Assembly: GCF_017308975.1 (NCBI RefSeq)
Contig: NZ_JADWPD010000020.1
Location: 124,001-188,000 of the forward strand
Direction: 5' to 3'
DNA from: Amycolatopsis sp. MtRt-6
Lineage (GTDB): Bacteria > Actinomycetota > Actinomycetes > Mycobacteriales > Pseudonocardiaceae
Length of the DNA: 64,000 nt
Below the pieces are notes generated by a model that was given only the letters and a program-made list of their open reading frames with translations, was not told where the DNA came from and ran no database searches. Made by a program: the position numbers and the translations under genes. Within the stretch, counting starts at the first letter, position 1. Every line of letters begins with the position of its first letter. Positions 15,264 to 23,276 of this stretch are shown here, one piece after another.

Positions 15264-17176
15264 GCTTTGCTCCCGGGGTGCGTCTCGAGCTCCGCATCGG
15301 TGTAGTACTTCCCGAGTTCACCGAACTCGAACAGCTCCAGCAGGTCCTGCCGCAGCGGCACCTGCGCCTTCACCTCGACGTCGATGTCCGGCACCACCGG
15401 GTTGTCGCCCGGGGACGCCGAGCACACGAGGAGCTTGTTGCGCCAGTCCGCTTCCATGCCCGGGTAGTCGTCGCGTGTGTGCCCGCCGCGGCTTTCGGTG
15501 CGCGTCAGCGCCGCCTTCGCGACGCACTCGCTGACCATCAGCATGTTGCGCAGGTCGATCGCGAGGTGCCAGCCCGGGTTGAACTGCCGGTGCCCTTCGA
15601 CGGTGACCCGCAGGATCCGCTCCCGCAGCTCGTCGAGCTTCGCCAGCGCCTGCGCCATCTCCTCCGCCTTGCGGATGATGCCGACCAGGTCGTTCATCGA
15701 CTGCTGCAGCTCGGTGTGCAGGGTGTACGGGTTCTCGGCCGAGGCACCGGACGGCGGGTCGAACGGCGCGAGCGCCATCTTCGCCGCGTCGTCCACATCG
15801 GACTCGAGCACCGCGGGCCTGCTGTCGAGGCCCGCCACGTACTCGGCGGCGCCGAGCCCGGCGCGACGGCCGAACACCAGCAGGTCGGACAACGAGTTGC
15901 CGCCGAGCCGGTTGGACCCGTGCATGCCGCCCGAACACTCGCCCGCGGCGAACAGGCCGGGCACGCTCGCCGCGGCCGTGTCCGGGTCGACCTCGATGCC
16001 GCCCATGACGTAGTGGCAGGTCGGGCCGACCTCCATCGGCTCCGCCGTGATGTCGACGTCCGCCAGCTCCTTGAACTGGTGGTACATCGACGGCAGCCGC
16101 TTGCGGATCTCCTCGGCCGGAAGCCGGCTGGCGATGTCGAGGAAGACGCCGCCGTGCGGGGAGCCGCGGCCCTCCTTGACCTCGGAGTTGATCGCGCGGG
16201 CCACCTCGTCGCGGGGCAGCAGGTCCGGCGTGCGCCGGTTGTTGTCCGCGTCGGTGTACCAGCGGTCGGCTTCCTCTTCGCTTTCCGCGTACTGGCCCTT
16301 GAACACCTCGGGCACGTACTCGAACATGAACCGCTTGCCGTCGGAGTTCTTGAGCACGCCGCCGTCACCGCGCACGCCCTCGGTGACGAGGATGCCCTTG
16401 ACGCTCGGCGGCCAGACCATCCCGGTCGGGTGGAACTGGACGAACTCCATGTTGATCAGCTTCGCGCCCGCCCGCAGGGCCAGCGCGTGGCCGTCACCGG
16501 TGTACTCCCACGAGTTCGACGTCACCTTGAACGACTTGCCGATGCCGCCGGTGGCGAGCACGACCGCGGGCGCCTCGAAGAGGATGAACCGCCCGCTCTC
16601 GCGCCAGTAGCCGAACGCGCCGGCGATGCGGCCTTCGGTGGTGAGCAGCTCGGTGACCGTGCACTCGGCGAAGACCTTGATCTTCGCCTCGTAGTCCCCG
16701 GTCTCGGCGAAGTCCTCCTGCTGCAGCGAGACGATCTTCTGCTGCATCGTGCGGATCAGCTCGAGGCCCGTGCGGTCGCCGACGTGCGCCAGCCGCGGGT
16801 ACGTGTGCCCGCCGAAGTTGCGCTGGCTGATCCGGCCGTCGGCGGTGCGGTCGAACAGCGCGCCGTACGTCTCGAGCTCCCAGACGCGGTCCGGCGCCTC
16901 CTTGGCGTGCAGCTCGGCCATCCGCCAGTTGTTGAGGAACTTCCCGCCGCGCATGGTGTCGCGGAAGTGGACCTGCCAGTTGTCGTTCGAGTTCGCGTTG
17001 CCCATCGAGGCCGCGCACCCGCCCTCGGCCATCACCGTGTGCGCCTTGCCGAACAGGGACTTGCACACGACCGCGACGCGGAAGCCGCGTTCGCGGGCTT
17101 CGATCACGGCGCGCAGACCGGCGCCACCGGCACCGATCACCACCACGTCGTAGCTGTGCCGTTCGACCTCGGTCAT
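15260..17176 (-). CDS. sdhA: Succinate dehydrogenase flavoprotein subunit
   Basis: Catalytic subunit of 638 aa oxidising succinate to fumarate. The FAD-binding motif VVIGAGGAGLRA is near residue 12. HTVMAEGG supplies the His for covalent FAD attachment. The segments FVQFHPTG, EGVRGDGG and the late Arg/His-rich ESRGGHTRDDYPG are family active-site and capping features. The start at 17176 is preceded by GAGGTGG; the frame stays open upstream only as a shadow of sdhC. The stop overlaps sdhB by 4 bp. It corresponds to Rv0248c. Confidence 0.95.
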   Translation of the reverse strand: MTEVERHSYDVVVIGAGGAGLRAVIEARERGFRVAVVCKSLFGKAHTVMAEGGCAASMGNANSNDNWQVHFRDTMRGGKFLNNWRMAELHAKEAPDRVWELETYGALFDRTADGRISQRNFGGHTYPRLAHVGDRTGLELIRTMQQKIVSLQQEDFAETGDYEAKIKVFAECTVTELLTTEGRIAGAFGYWRESGRFILFEAPAVVLATGGIGKSFKVTSNSWEYTGDGHALALRAGAKLINMEFVQFHPTGMVWPPSVKGILVTEGVRGDGGVLKNSDGKRFMFEYVPEVFKGQYAESEEEADRWYTDADNNRRTPDLLPRDEVARAINSEVKEGRGSPHGGVFLDIASRLPAEEIRKRLPSMYHQFKELADVDITAEPMEVGPTCHYVMGGIEVDPDTAAASVPGLFAAGECSGGMHGSNRLGGNSLSDLLVFGRRAGLGAAEYVAGLDSRPAVLESDVDDAAKMALAPFDPPSGASAENPYTLHTELQQSMNDLVGIIRKAEEMAQALAKLDELRERILRVTVEGHRQFNPGWHLAIDLRNMLMVSECVAKAALTRTESRGGHTRDDYPGMEADWRNKLLVCSASPGDNPVVPDIDVEVKAQVPLRQDLLELFEFGELGKYYTDAELETHPGSKA

Positions 17177-17241
17177 GAAGAGATTCCACCTCGGAACTGG
17201 GGACGTCTGTGTTTTCAAGGCACTGTCGGGAGCGGGAAGAG

Positions 17242-18066
17242 CTAGTTCACGAACCTCAGGTCCGAGATCGCGCCACTGGCGACGAGCATGACGTAGAAGT
17301 CGGTCAGCACCAGCGTGCCGAGCGTCGTCCAGGCCAGCGTCATGTGGCGGGTGTTGAGCTTCGTGACCTGCGTCCAGATCCAGTAGCGCACCGGATGCTT
17401 GGAGAAGTGCTTCAGCCGGCCGCCGGTCACGTGCCGGCACGAGTGGCAGGACAGCGTGTAGGCCCAGAGCAGGATCACGTTGCCGAGCAGGATGATGTTG
17501 CCCAGCCCGAACCCGAAGCCGCCGGTCTTCCCGTGGAAGGCGATGATCGCGTCGTAGGTGTTGATCAGCGAGACGATCAGCGCCACGTAGAAGAAGTAGC
17601 GGTGGACGTTCTGGATGATCAGCGGCAGCCGCGTCTCGCCGGTGTACTTGGCGTGCGGTTCCGCGACGGCGCAGGCGGGCGGGGAGAACCACACCGACCG
17701 GTAGTAGGCCTTGCGGTAGTAGTAGCAGGTCAGGCGGAACCCGAGCAGGAACGGCAGCACCACGAAGCCGAGCGGGACGAACCCGGGCAGGTCGCCGAAC
17801 CAGTGGCCGAAGTGGCTCGAGCCTTCGACGCAGGAGGTGGACAGGCACGGCGAGTAGAACGGCGTCAGGTAGTGGTAGTCGGGCACCCAGTAGGCGGTGC
17901 GCACGAACGACCGGACCGTCGCGTAGATGATGAACGCCGACAGTCCGAGCACGGTCAGCAGCGGCTGGAGCCACCACCGGTCCGTACGGAGGGTGCGCTC
18001 GGCGATCCGGGCCCGTTTGGGGGCCCGGACGCCGGTGCCGACGCCGTTGTCAGCGGGAGCGCTCAC
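17242..18066 (-). CDS. sdhC: Succinate dehydrogenase cytochrome b-type membrane anchor
   Basis: Integral membrane protein of 274 aa with about five hydrophobic helices (for example LLTVLGLSAFIIYATV, LGFVVLPFLLGFRLTCYYY, IILLGNVILLWAYTLSC). Several His in or near helices (NVHRYFF, SCHSCRH) are candidate haem ligands. A loop with CLSTSC and a conserved HFGHWFG faces one side of the membrane. It anchors SdhAB and passes electrons to the quinone pool, corresponding to Rv0249c. No separate SdhD is present. The GTG start overlaps the preceding small gene by 4 bp. Confidence 0.9.
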   Translation of the reverse strand: MSAPADNGVGTGVRAPKRARIAERTLRTDRWWLQPLLTVLGLSAFIIYATVRSFVRTAYWVPDYHYLTPFYSPCLSTSCVEGSSHFGHWFGDLPGFVPLGFVVLPFLLGFRLTCYYYRKAYYRSVWFSPPACAVAEPHAKYTGETRLPLIIQNVHRYFFYVALIVSLINTYDAIIAFHGKTGGFGFGLGNIILLGNVILLWAYTLSCHSCRHVTGGRLKHFSKHPVRYWIWTQVTKLNTRHMTLAWTTLGTLVLTDFYVMLVASGAISDLRFVN

Positions 18067-18350
18067 CGCTGGTCGCGCTTGTAGCCGCCGACGCCTTCGT
18101 CATCGGCGCCGTGCCACAGCGCCGGGTCGTAGGGGGTGTCGGGGACGGGGACGCGCTCCGCGGCCTTCGCCTGCGCGGGCACCGCGAGGGGCACGCCGTC
18201 GAGGTCCGCGGTGTCGATGTCGAGGCGCTCGACGTCGTTGGCGAGCCGGCGCACCGCCGACGCGTCGCCGTAGCGCGAGCGCAGGGCGCCGACGCACTGC
18301 CGGAGCTGGCCGATGGTTCGCCGCAGCTCGGCGATCTCGGAGGTGGACAT
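18063..18350 (-). CDS. Small conserved protein leading the sdh operon (Rv0250c-like)
   Basis: Protein of about 95 aa beginning MSTSEIAELRRTIGQLRQCV. The N-terminal helix looks coiled-coil-like; then comes a segment with VERLDIDTADLDGV and a C-terminal tail YDPALWHGADDEGVGGYKRD. The tandem ATGs at 18353 and 18350 sit behind GGGAGG; the second has better spacing. Position and size match the conserved hypothetical Rv0250c beside mycobacterial sdh1. Its function is unknown; assembly or regulation of the dehydrogenase is a guess from conserved linkage. Confidence 0.8.
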   Translation of the reverse strand: MSTSEIAELRRTIGQLRQCVGALRSRYGDASAVRRLANDVERLDIDTADLDGVPLAVPAQAKAAERVPVPDTPYDPALWHGADDEGVGGYKRDQR

Positions 18351-18422
18351 CATGCCTCCCGTGTGGTGGGGCTGGCAGGGACCGGCGAAGGCAACCTTCG
18401 AAGGCACTGCCACGCGTCGTGC

Positions 18423-18442
18423 AGTGTGACAACTAGCACACT
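18423..18442. promoter_or_regulatory. Inverted repeat AGTGTG-N8-CACACT in the sdh/edd divergent region
   Basis: Perfect 6-bp arms with an 8-bp spacer, 73 bp upstream of the sdh operon start. The core TGTG-N8-CACA has the half-site spacing known for the redox sensor Rex. Because sdh feeds the respiratory chain, Rex control would make sense, but the inner bases do not match the usual AA/TT. An unrelated dimeric repressor is equally possible. Confidence 0.4.
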
Positions 18443-18484
18443 AACGGTTCCAGAGGTGATCGGGGTCACGCGGGTCGATCTTCT

Positions 18485-18521
18485 GAATCGATTTTGATTC
18501 GGCGTTTTCCCGAGGTAGTGT
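18485..18521 (+). promoter_or_regulatory. Candidate edd promoter with overlapping inverted repeat
   Basis: TTGATT (18494-18499), 16 bp, TAGTGT (18516-18521) make a plausible -35/-10 pair. GAATC (18485-18489) and GATTC (18496-18500) form an inverted repeat overlapping the -35, where a repressor would block initiation. Pattern matching only. Confidence 0.4.
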
Positions 18522-18597
18522 GGCCAGTGTCACGACCCTGAGGCGTCAGCGCTGCCGTCCCGCGGACCACCACACCCCCAGTGATCCGGAGCCGGAC

Positions 18598-20481
18598 ATG
18601 AGCCCGACCCCATCGTTGCACCCCGTCATCGCCGAAGTCACCGCCCGCATCGCCGCGCGCAGTGCCGCGACCCGCACCGCCTACCTCGACCGCATGGCCG
18701 CCGCGTACGCCGAAGGCCCGGTCCGCCGCGGGCTCGCGTGCAGCAACCTCGCCCACGGTTTCGCCGCGATGGACGGCGTCGACAAGGAAGCGCTGCGGGC
18801 CGCCCGCGCGCCCGGCGTGGCGATCGTGTCTTCCTACAACGACATGCTTTCGGCGCACCAGCCGATGCAGGAGTACCCGGCGTGGCTGAAGAAGTCCGTG
18901 CGCTCGGCCGGCGGGGTGGCCCAGTTCGCCGGCGGGGTGCCCGCGATGTGCGACGGGATCACGCAGGGCCGCGCGGGCATGGAGCTGTCCCTGTTCAGCC
19001 GCGAGGTCATCGCGATGTCGACGGCGATCGCGTTGTCGCACGACATGTTCGACGCCGCGCTGCTGCTCGGGGTCTGCGACAAGATCGTCCCCGGCCTGCT
19101 GGTCGGCGCGCTGTCCTTCGGGCACCTCCCGGCCGTGCTGGTGCCCGCGGGGCCGATGAACTCGGGGCTGCCGAACAAGGAGAAGGCGCGCGTCCGGCAG
19201 CTCTACGCCGAGGGCCTGGCGACCCGCGAAGACCTCCTCGACGCCGAAGCGGCGTCGTACCACTCGGCCGGCACCTGCACCTTCTATGGCACGGCCAACT
19301 CCAACCAGATGGTCGTCGAGGTGATGGGCCTGCACCTGCCGGGCGCCAGCTTCGTCCAGCCGGGTTCGGCCCTGCGCCGCGCGCTGACCGAAGAGGCCGG
19401 GCGGCGCATCGTCGCGTTGTCCCGCGGCGAGGAGTACACGCCGGTCTCGCGGATCCTCGACGAAAAGGCGTTCGTCAACGGTGTCATCGCGCTGCTCGCC
19501 ACCGGCGGGTCGACCAACCACACGATGCACCTGGTCGCGATCGCCGCGGCCGCGGGCATCCAGCTGACCTGGGACGACTTCTCCGACCTCTCGGCCGTCG
19601 TGCCGCTGCTGGCGCGGGTCTACCCGAACGGCAGCGCCGACATCAACCACTTCCACGCCGCCGGCGGCATCCAGTTCCTCGTCGGCACGCTGCTCGACGC
19701 CGGGCTGCTGCACGAAGACGTCCACACGGTGGCGGGGTTCGGGCTGCACCGCTACCGCGCCGAACCGATCCTGTCCGACGGCGAGCTCGTCTGGCGCGAC
19801 GTCCCCACCCGCAGCCTCGACGAAGACGTCCTGCGGCCGGCGTGGCGCCCCTTCGCCGCGGACGGCGGGCTGCGGATGGTCGAGGGCAACCTCGGCCGCG
19901 GCGTGGTCAAGGTGTCCGCGGTGGCCCCCGAGCACCGCGTCGTGCAGGCGCCGGCGCGGGTGTTCACCACGCAGGAGGGCTTCAAGGCCGCGTTCGACGC
20001 CGGCGAGCTGGACCGCGACGTCGTCGTGGTGATCCGGCAGCAGGGCCCGCGGGCCAACGGCATGCCGGAGCTGCACGGCCTGACGCCGGCGCTGGGGGTG
20101 CTGATGGACCGCGGGCACGCCGTGGCGCTGCTCACCGACGGTCGCATGTCGGGCGCGTCGGGCAAGATCCCGGCCGCCATCCAGGTGACGCCGGAAGCCG
20201 CGGCGGGCGGCCCGATCGCGCGCATCGCCGACGGCGACGTCATCCGGCTCGACGCCACTTCGGGCTCCCTCGACGTGCTCGTCGGTGACGAAGAACTCGC
20301 CCGCCGCGAACTTGTGGACTCGCCGCCGTCCGAAGCATCCTGGACCGGCACCGGCCGAGAGCTGTTCGCCGCGTTGCGCCGCGCGGTCGGCCCCGCTGAC
20401 CAGGGCGCTTCGGTGTTCGGCGGCCTGACCCCGGAGCACTTCGGAACGCCCGCTTTCACAACACAGGAGGTCGGTCAGTGA
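18598..20481 (+). CDS. edd: Phosphogluconate dehydratase
   Basis: Entner-Doudoroff enzyme of 627 aa converting 6-phosphogluconate to KDPG. It belongs to the IlvD/Edd iron-sulfur dehydratases: MCDGITQGRAGMELS, LGVCDKIVPG and GTCTFYGTANSNQM carry the cluster Cys residues. The C-terminal DGRMSGASGKIPAA loop is also diagnostic. The length fits Edd rather than the shorter dihydroxy-acid dehydratase. The start at 18598 follows CCGGAG. The 4-bp overlap with eda shows a two-gene operon. The ED pathway is not universal in actinomycetes; a glucose-6-phosphate dehydrogenase gene is not in the window. Confidence 0.95.
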   Translation: MSPTPSLHPVIAEVTARIAARSAATRTAYLDRMAAAYAEGPVRRGLACSNLAHGFAAMDGVDKEALRAARAPGVAIVSSYNDMLSAHQPMQEYPAWLKKSVRSAGGVAQFAGGVPAMCDGITQGRAGMELSLFSREVIAMSTAIALSHDMFDAALLLGVCDKIVPGLLVGALSFGHLPAVLVPAGPMNSGLPNKEKARVRQLYAEGLATREDLLDAEAASYHSAGTCTFYGTANSNQMVVEVMGLHLPGASFVQPGSALRRALTEEAGRRIVALSRGEEYTPVSRILDEKAFVNGVIALLATGGSTNHTMHLVAIAAAAGIQLTWDDFSDLSAVVPLLARVYPNGSADINHFHAAGGIQFLVGTLLDAGLLHEDVHTVAGFGLHRYRAEPILSDGELVWRDVPTRSLDEDVLRPAWRPFAADGGLRMVEGNLGRGVVKVSAVAPEHRVVQAPARVFTTQEGFKAAFDAGELDRDVVVVIRQQGPRANGMPELHGLTPALGVLMDRGHAVALLTDGRMSGASGKIPAAIQVTPEAAAGGPIARIADGDVIRLDATSGSLDVLVGDEELARRELVDSPPSEASWTGTGRELFAALRRAVGPADQGASVFGGLTPEHFGTPAFTTQEVGQ

Positions 20482-21083
20482 CCACCGGTCAGGACCTGCT
20501 CGAGCTGTCCCCCGTGATGCCCGTCGTGGTGATCGACGACGCCGACGACGCGGTGCCCACGGCCCGGGCCCTGCTCGCCGGCGGGATCGGGGTCATCGAG
20601 CTGACCCTGCGCACCGCGGCGGCGCTGAGCGCGATCGAGCGCGTCGCCGCCGAGGTGCCGGAAATCGTCATCGGCGCCGGCACCGTCGTCTCGCCGGACC
20701 AGGCGAAGCAGGCGGCCGACGCGGGCGCGAAGTTCCTCGTGACGCCCGGCTGCACGGACGCCGTCGTCGACGCGTGCTTCGAGACCGGGCTGCCGTTCCT
20801 GCCCGGCGCGAGCACGGTGTCGGAGGCGATGCGGCTGGCCGAGCGCGGGCTGTCGGCGTTGAAGTTCTTCCCGGCGGAGGCGTCCGGCGGCGTCGCGTAC
20901 CTGAAGTCGATCGCCGGCCCGTTGCCGTCGTTGCGCTTCTGCCCCACCGGCGGGATCACCGTGGCCTCGGCGCCGTCGTACCTGGCGCTGCCGAACGTCG
21001 GCTGCATCGGCGGCTCCTGGCTGACGGCCTCGCTCGACCCCGCCACGATCGAGAAGCTGGCCGCGGAAGCCGCGGCGCTGTAG
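20478..21083 (+). CDS. eda: KDPG aldolase
   Basis: Class I aldolase of 201 aa splitting 2-keto-3-deoxy-6-phosphogluconate into pyruvate and glyceraldehyde-3-phosphate. The Schiff-base Lys lies in ALKFFPAE (about residue 130), a Glu in VIELTLRT acts as acid/base, and RFCPTGGI binds phosphate. The GTG start at 20478 overlaps the edd stop (GTGA). Three consecutive hairpins follow the stop. Confidence 0.95.
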   Translation: MTTGQDLLELSPVMPVVVIDDADDAVPTARALLAGGIGVIELTLRTAAALSAIERVAAEVPEIVIGAGTVVSPDQAKQAADAGAKFLVTPGCTDAVVDACFETGLPFLPGASTVSEAMRLAERGLSALKFFPAEASGGVAYLKSIAGPLPSLRFCPTGGITVASAPSYLALPNVGCIGGSWLTASLDPATIEKLAAEAAAL

Positions 21084-21099
21084 CGGAAATCACTCCGCG

Positions 21100-21174
21100 T
21101 TCCGCCGTACCCGAACGGCGGAATGCGCGTCCGCATTCCGGGAGCACCGTTCCAGCGCGCTGGAACGGTGCTCC
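21100..21174. terminator. Three tandem hairpins after eda, including a 34-bp perfect palindrome
   Basis: Hairpin 1: TTCCGCCGT / ACGGCGGAA (21100-21123). Hairpin 2: GGAATGCG / CGCATTCC (21120-21139); it shares 4 nt with hairpin 1, so the two exclude each other. Hairpin 3: a perfect 34-bp palindrome (21141-21174) with 17-bp arms and no spacer, beginning GGAGCACCGTTCCAGC. At least one should terminate edd-eda. Confidence 0.75.
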
Positions 21175-21286
21175 GAGCGGGTGTGGCGGCGGTCATGCGT
21201 TCCACTGAACGGCGCATTCACCGCTCTGGTGAGTTATTTACCTGCCTGTTATCGTTTCTCTTCGCTATTTCCAGCGAGGAGAATCC

Positions 21287-23254
21287 GTGTCCCTGACCAG
21301 CGTGGTCGCGCCCAGTCCTGCTCCCGAGACCGTTGCCGCGCTCGTCGGCGAACGCCTTTCGGTGTCCGCACTCCAGCAGCTGGGCGGCACCCTCGGCGGC
21401 TATTCCTTCGTCAAGGTCGTGGTCGACCGCGAGCGGGCGGAGATCCACTTTCTGAACAACGCGCGGCATTCCTTTCACGCGATCTATATCGGCGAAGAGA
21501 TCCTCGGTATCGGCGAAGAACGCGTGCGCGCCGAGATCGACTCGTACAACGAGGCCTTCTACCACGCGCCGGACCGCCGGTTCCTGCTCGGCATTCTCGC
21601 GCTGCACCCGCAGCTGCTTTCGCTGGAAACGGTCGAGGTCGACACGATGCCGGCCGCGCTGATCCGGGAGTTCCACGCCTTCGTCGCCCAGTACGTCGAC
21701 CCGGCGCTGCCGCTGCTGTTCAAGCCGGCCAACCAGCTGCAGGAGCGGATCGTCCGGGAGATCCCGCCGGGCGAGCTGCCCCGCGTGTTCGCGCACGAGC
21801 TGTTCTCCACGGCACCGTTCGTGGCGCTGAACCCGGGCACGGCCACCGGGCGGCTGCGCGCGTTCCGCACCCAGGCCGAGTACCGGGCCGCGACGCTGGA
21901 CTGGACCGACATCATCGTGATGGACCGCGTGCCCGACGACATCCCGCGCCTGGCCGGGATCGTCAACACGCGGCACACGACGCCGTTGTCGCACACCAAC
22001 GTCCTCGCCGCCGGCTGGCAGATCCCGAACGCCGTCCAGCTCGGCGCCCTGGCCGAGATCGAGCGCCGCGGGCTCGACGGCAAGTGGGTCGAGTACACGG
22101 TGGACGCCCACGCGCTGACCCTGCGGGAGGTCGACGAGCCGGCCGACGCGGCGCCGCCGTCGTGGTACGCCCAGCGCGTCACCCTGGAACAGCCCGAAGC
22201 CGACCACAGCCCGATCGTGAACCTCGCGCGGCTGCGCGCGGCCGACCGGCACCGCTACGGCACCAAGGCGGCCAACCTCGGCGAGCTGCACCACGTGCTG
22301 GCCCGCGGTTCGCAGCGGCTGCTCGGCTTCTACCAGGTGCCGCGGCCGCCGCGGGACAGCCTGCTGCCGTACCTGGCCCGGCTGCTGGACGTCCCACTCG
22401 ACGCCGACCTGGGCGCCGCGGCCCGGCGGCTGCTCGACGAGCACGTCCGCGTCCCGCGCGGCATCGCGCTGCCGTTCTCGCTGCAGCGGCGGTTCCTGGA
22501 GTCGTCGCCGCGGATCCAGCAGGCCATCGGGAAGCTCAAGATGGCCCTGGAGCTGGACGCACGCGAGATCGAGCCCCTGTGCGTCGAGCTGCAGGGCCTG
22601 ATCCGGTCGGCGCGCATGCCGGGCGCGCTGGCCGGGGAGATCGACTCCGCGCTGGTGTCGCAGCTGGCCGGGGTGCGGGCGTTCGTCGTGCGCAGCTCGT
22701 CGAACGCCGAAGACCTCGCCGGGTTCTCGGCCGCCGGGATCTACGAGTCGCACAACCACGTCACCACGGCCGAGCGGATCTTCGCCAGTGTCAAGGAGGT
22801 CTGGGCGTCGCTGGTGTCGGTGCGCAGCGTCCGGCTGCGGCAGCAGGCCGGGATCTCCCTCGACGAGTGCTACATGGGTGTGGTGATCCAGGAGCAGGTC
22901 GCGGCGGATTTCGGTGGGGTGCTGGTCACGACGAATCCGATGAACCGCGCGGACTTCCGCACGGTGTACGTCAACGTGTCGCCGCGCGTGACGGACGTCG
23001 TCGACGGTGCGGCCCTGCCGATGCAGTACCTGTACTCGACGGTCGAGGGCGGCGGCCGCACGGTGTCCCTGGGCGACGCGCCCGCGGACCTGGACTCGCG
23101 GGCGCACGACCAGCTGCAGTGGCTGGCGATCGCCGGCCGCCTGCTGCAGGGCCACTTCTCGCCCGACTACACCTTCGACTCGCCGGTGGACATCGAGTGG
23201 CTCGCCGACGGCGAGCACCTCCACCTCGTGCAGCTGCGCCCCTATTCGGCTTGA
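21287..23254 (+). CDS. PEP-synthase/PPDK-like dikinase with phosphohistidine then ATP-grasp order
   Basis: Protein of 655 aa. The N-terminal ~180 residues are unassigned. A swivelling phosphohistidine domain follows (about 200-290) with TRHTTPLSHTNVLAAGW holding the candidate His. Last is a PPDK_N-type ATP-grasp domain (about 320-655) with YGTKAANLGEL, FVVRSSSNAEDLAGFSAAG, DFGGVLVTTNP and IEWLADGEHLHLVQLRPYS. No pyruvate/PEP TIM barrel is present, so it is not PEP synthase. The domain order resembles glucan water dikinase rather than PEP synthase or rifampin phosphotransferase. Likely chemistry: transfer of the ATP beta-phosphate through His to an unknown acceptor. GTG start behind AGGAGA. 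The MFS gene starts 22 bp downstream. Confidence 0.8.
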   Translation: MSLTSVVAPSPAPETVAALVGERLSVSALQQLGGTLGGYSFVKVVVDRERAEIHFLNNARHSFHAIYIGEEILGIGEERVRAEIDSYNEAFYHAPDRRFLLGILALHPQLLSLETVEVDTMPAALIREFHAFVAQYVDPALPLLFKPANQLQERIVREIPPGELPRVFAHELFSTAPFVALNPGTATGRLRAFRTQAEYRAATLDWTDIIVMDRVPDDIPRLAGIVNTRHTTPLSHTNVLAAGWQIPNAVQLGALAEIERRGLDGKWVEYTVDAHALTLREVDEPADAAPPSWYAQRVTLEQPEADHSPIVNLARLRAADRHRYGTKAANLGELHHVLARGSQRLLGFYQVPRPPRDSLLPYLARLLDVPLDADLGAAARRLLDEHVRVPRGIALPFSLQRRFLESSPRIQQAIGKLKMALELDAREIEPLCVELQGLIRSARMPGALAGEIDSALVSQLAGVRAFVVRSSSNAEDLAGFSAAGIYESHNHVTTAERIFASVKEVWASLVSVRSVRLRQQAGISLDECYMGVVIQEQVAADFGGVLVTTNPMNRADFRTVYVNVSPRVTDVVDGAALPMQYLYSTVEGGGRTVSLGDAPADLDSRAHDQLQWLAIAGRLLQGHFSPDYTFDSPVDIEWLADGEHLHLVQLRPYSA

Positions 23255-23276
23255 CCTTCCCGGGAGACACACGATC

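Noticed and set aside
15260..17977. sdhA as a 905-residue protein extending into sdhC
   Set aside because: The extra N-terminal part is the shadow frame of sdhC; the ATG at 17176 has a ribosome site and matches the family start.
18428..18440. Firm assignment of the sdh upstream palindrome as a Rex operator
   Set aside because: Half-site spacing fits, but the inner bases do not match the usual consensus; kept only as an unassigned inverted repeat.
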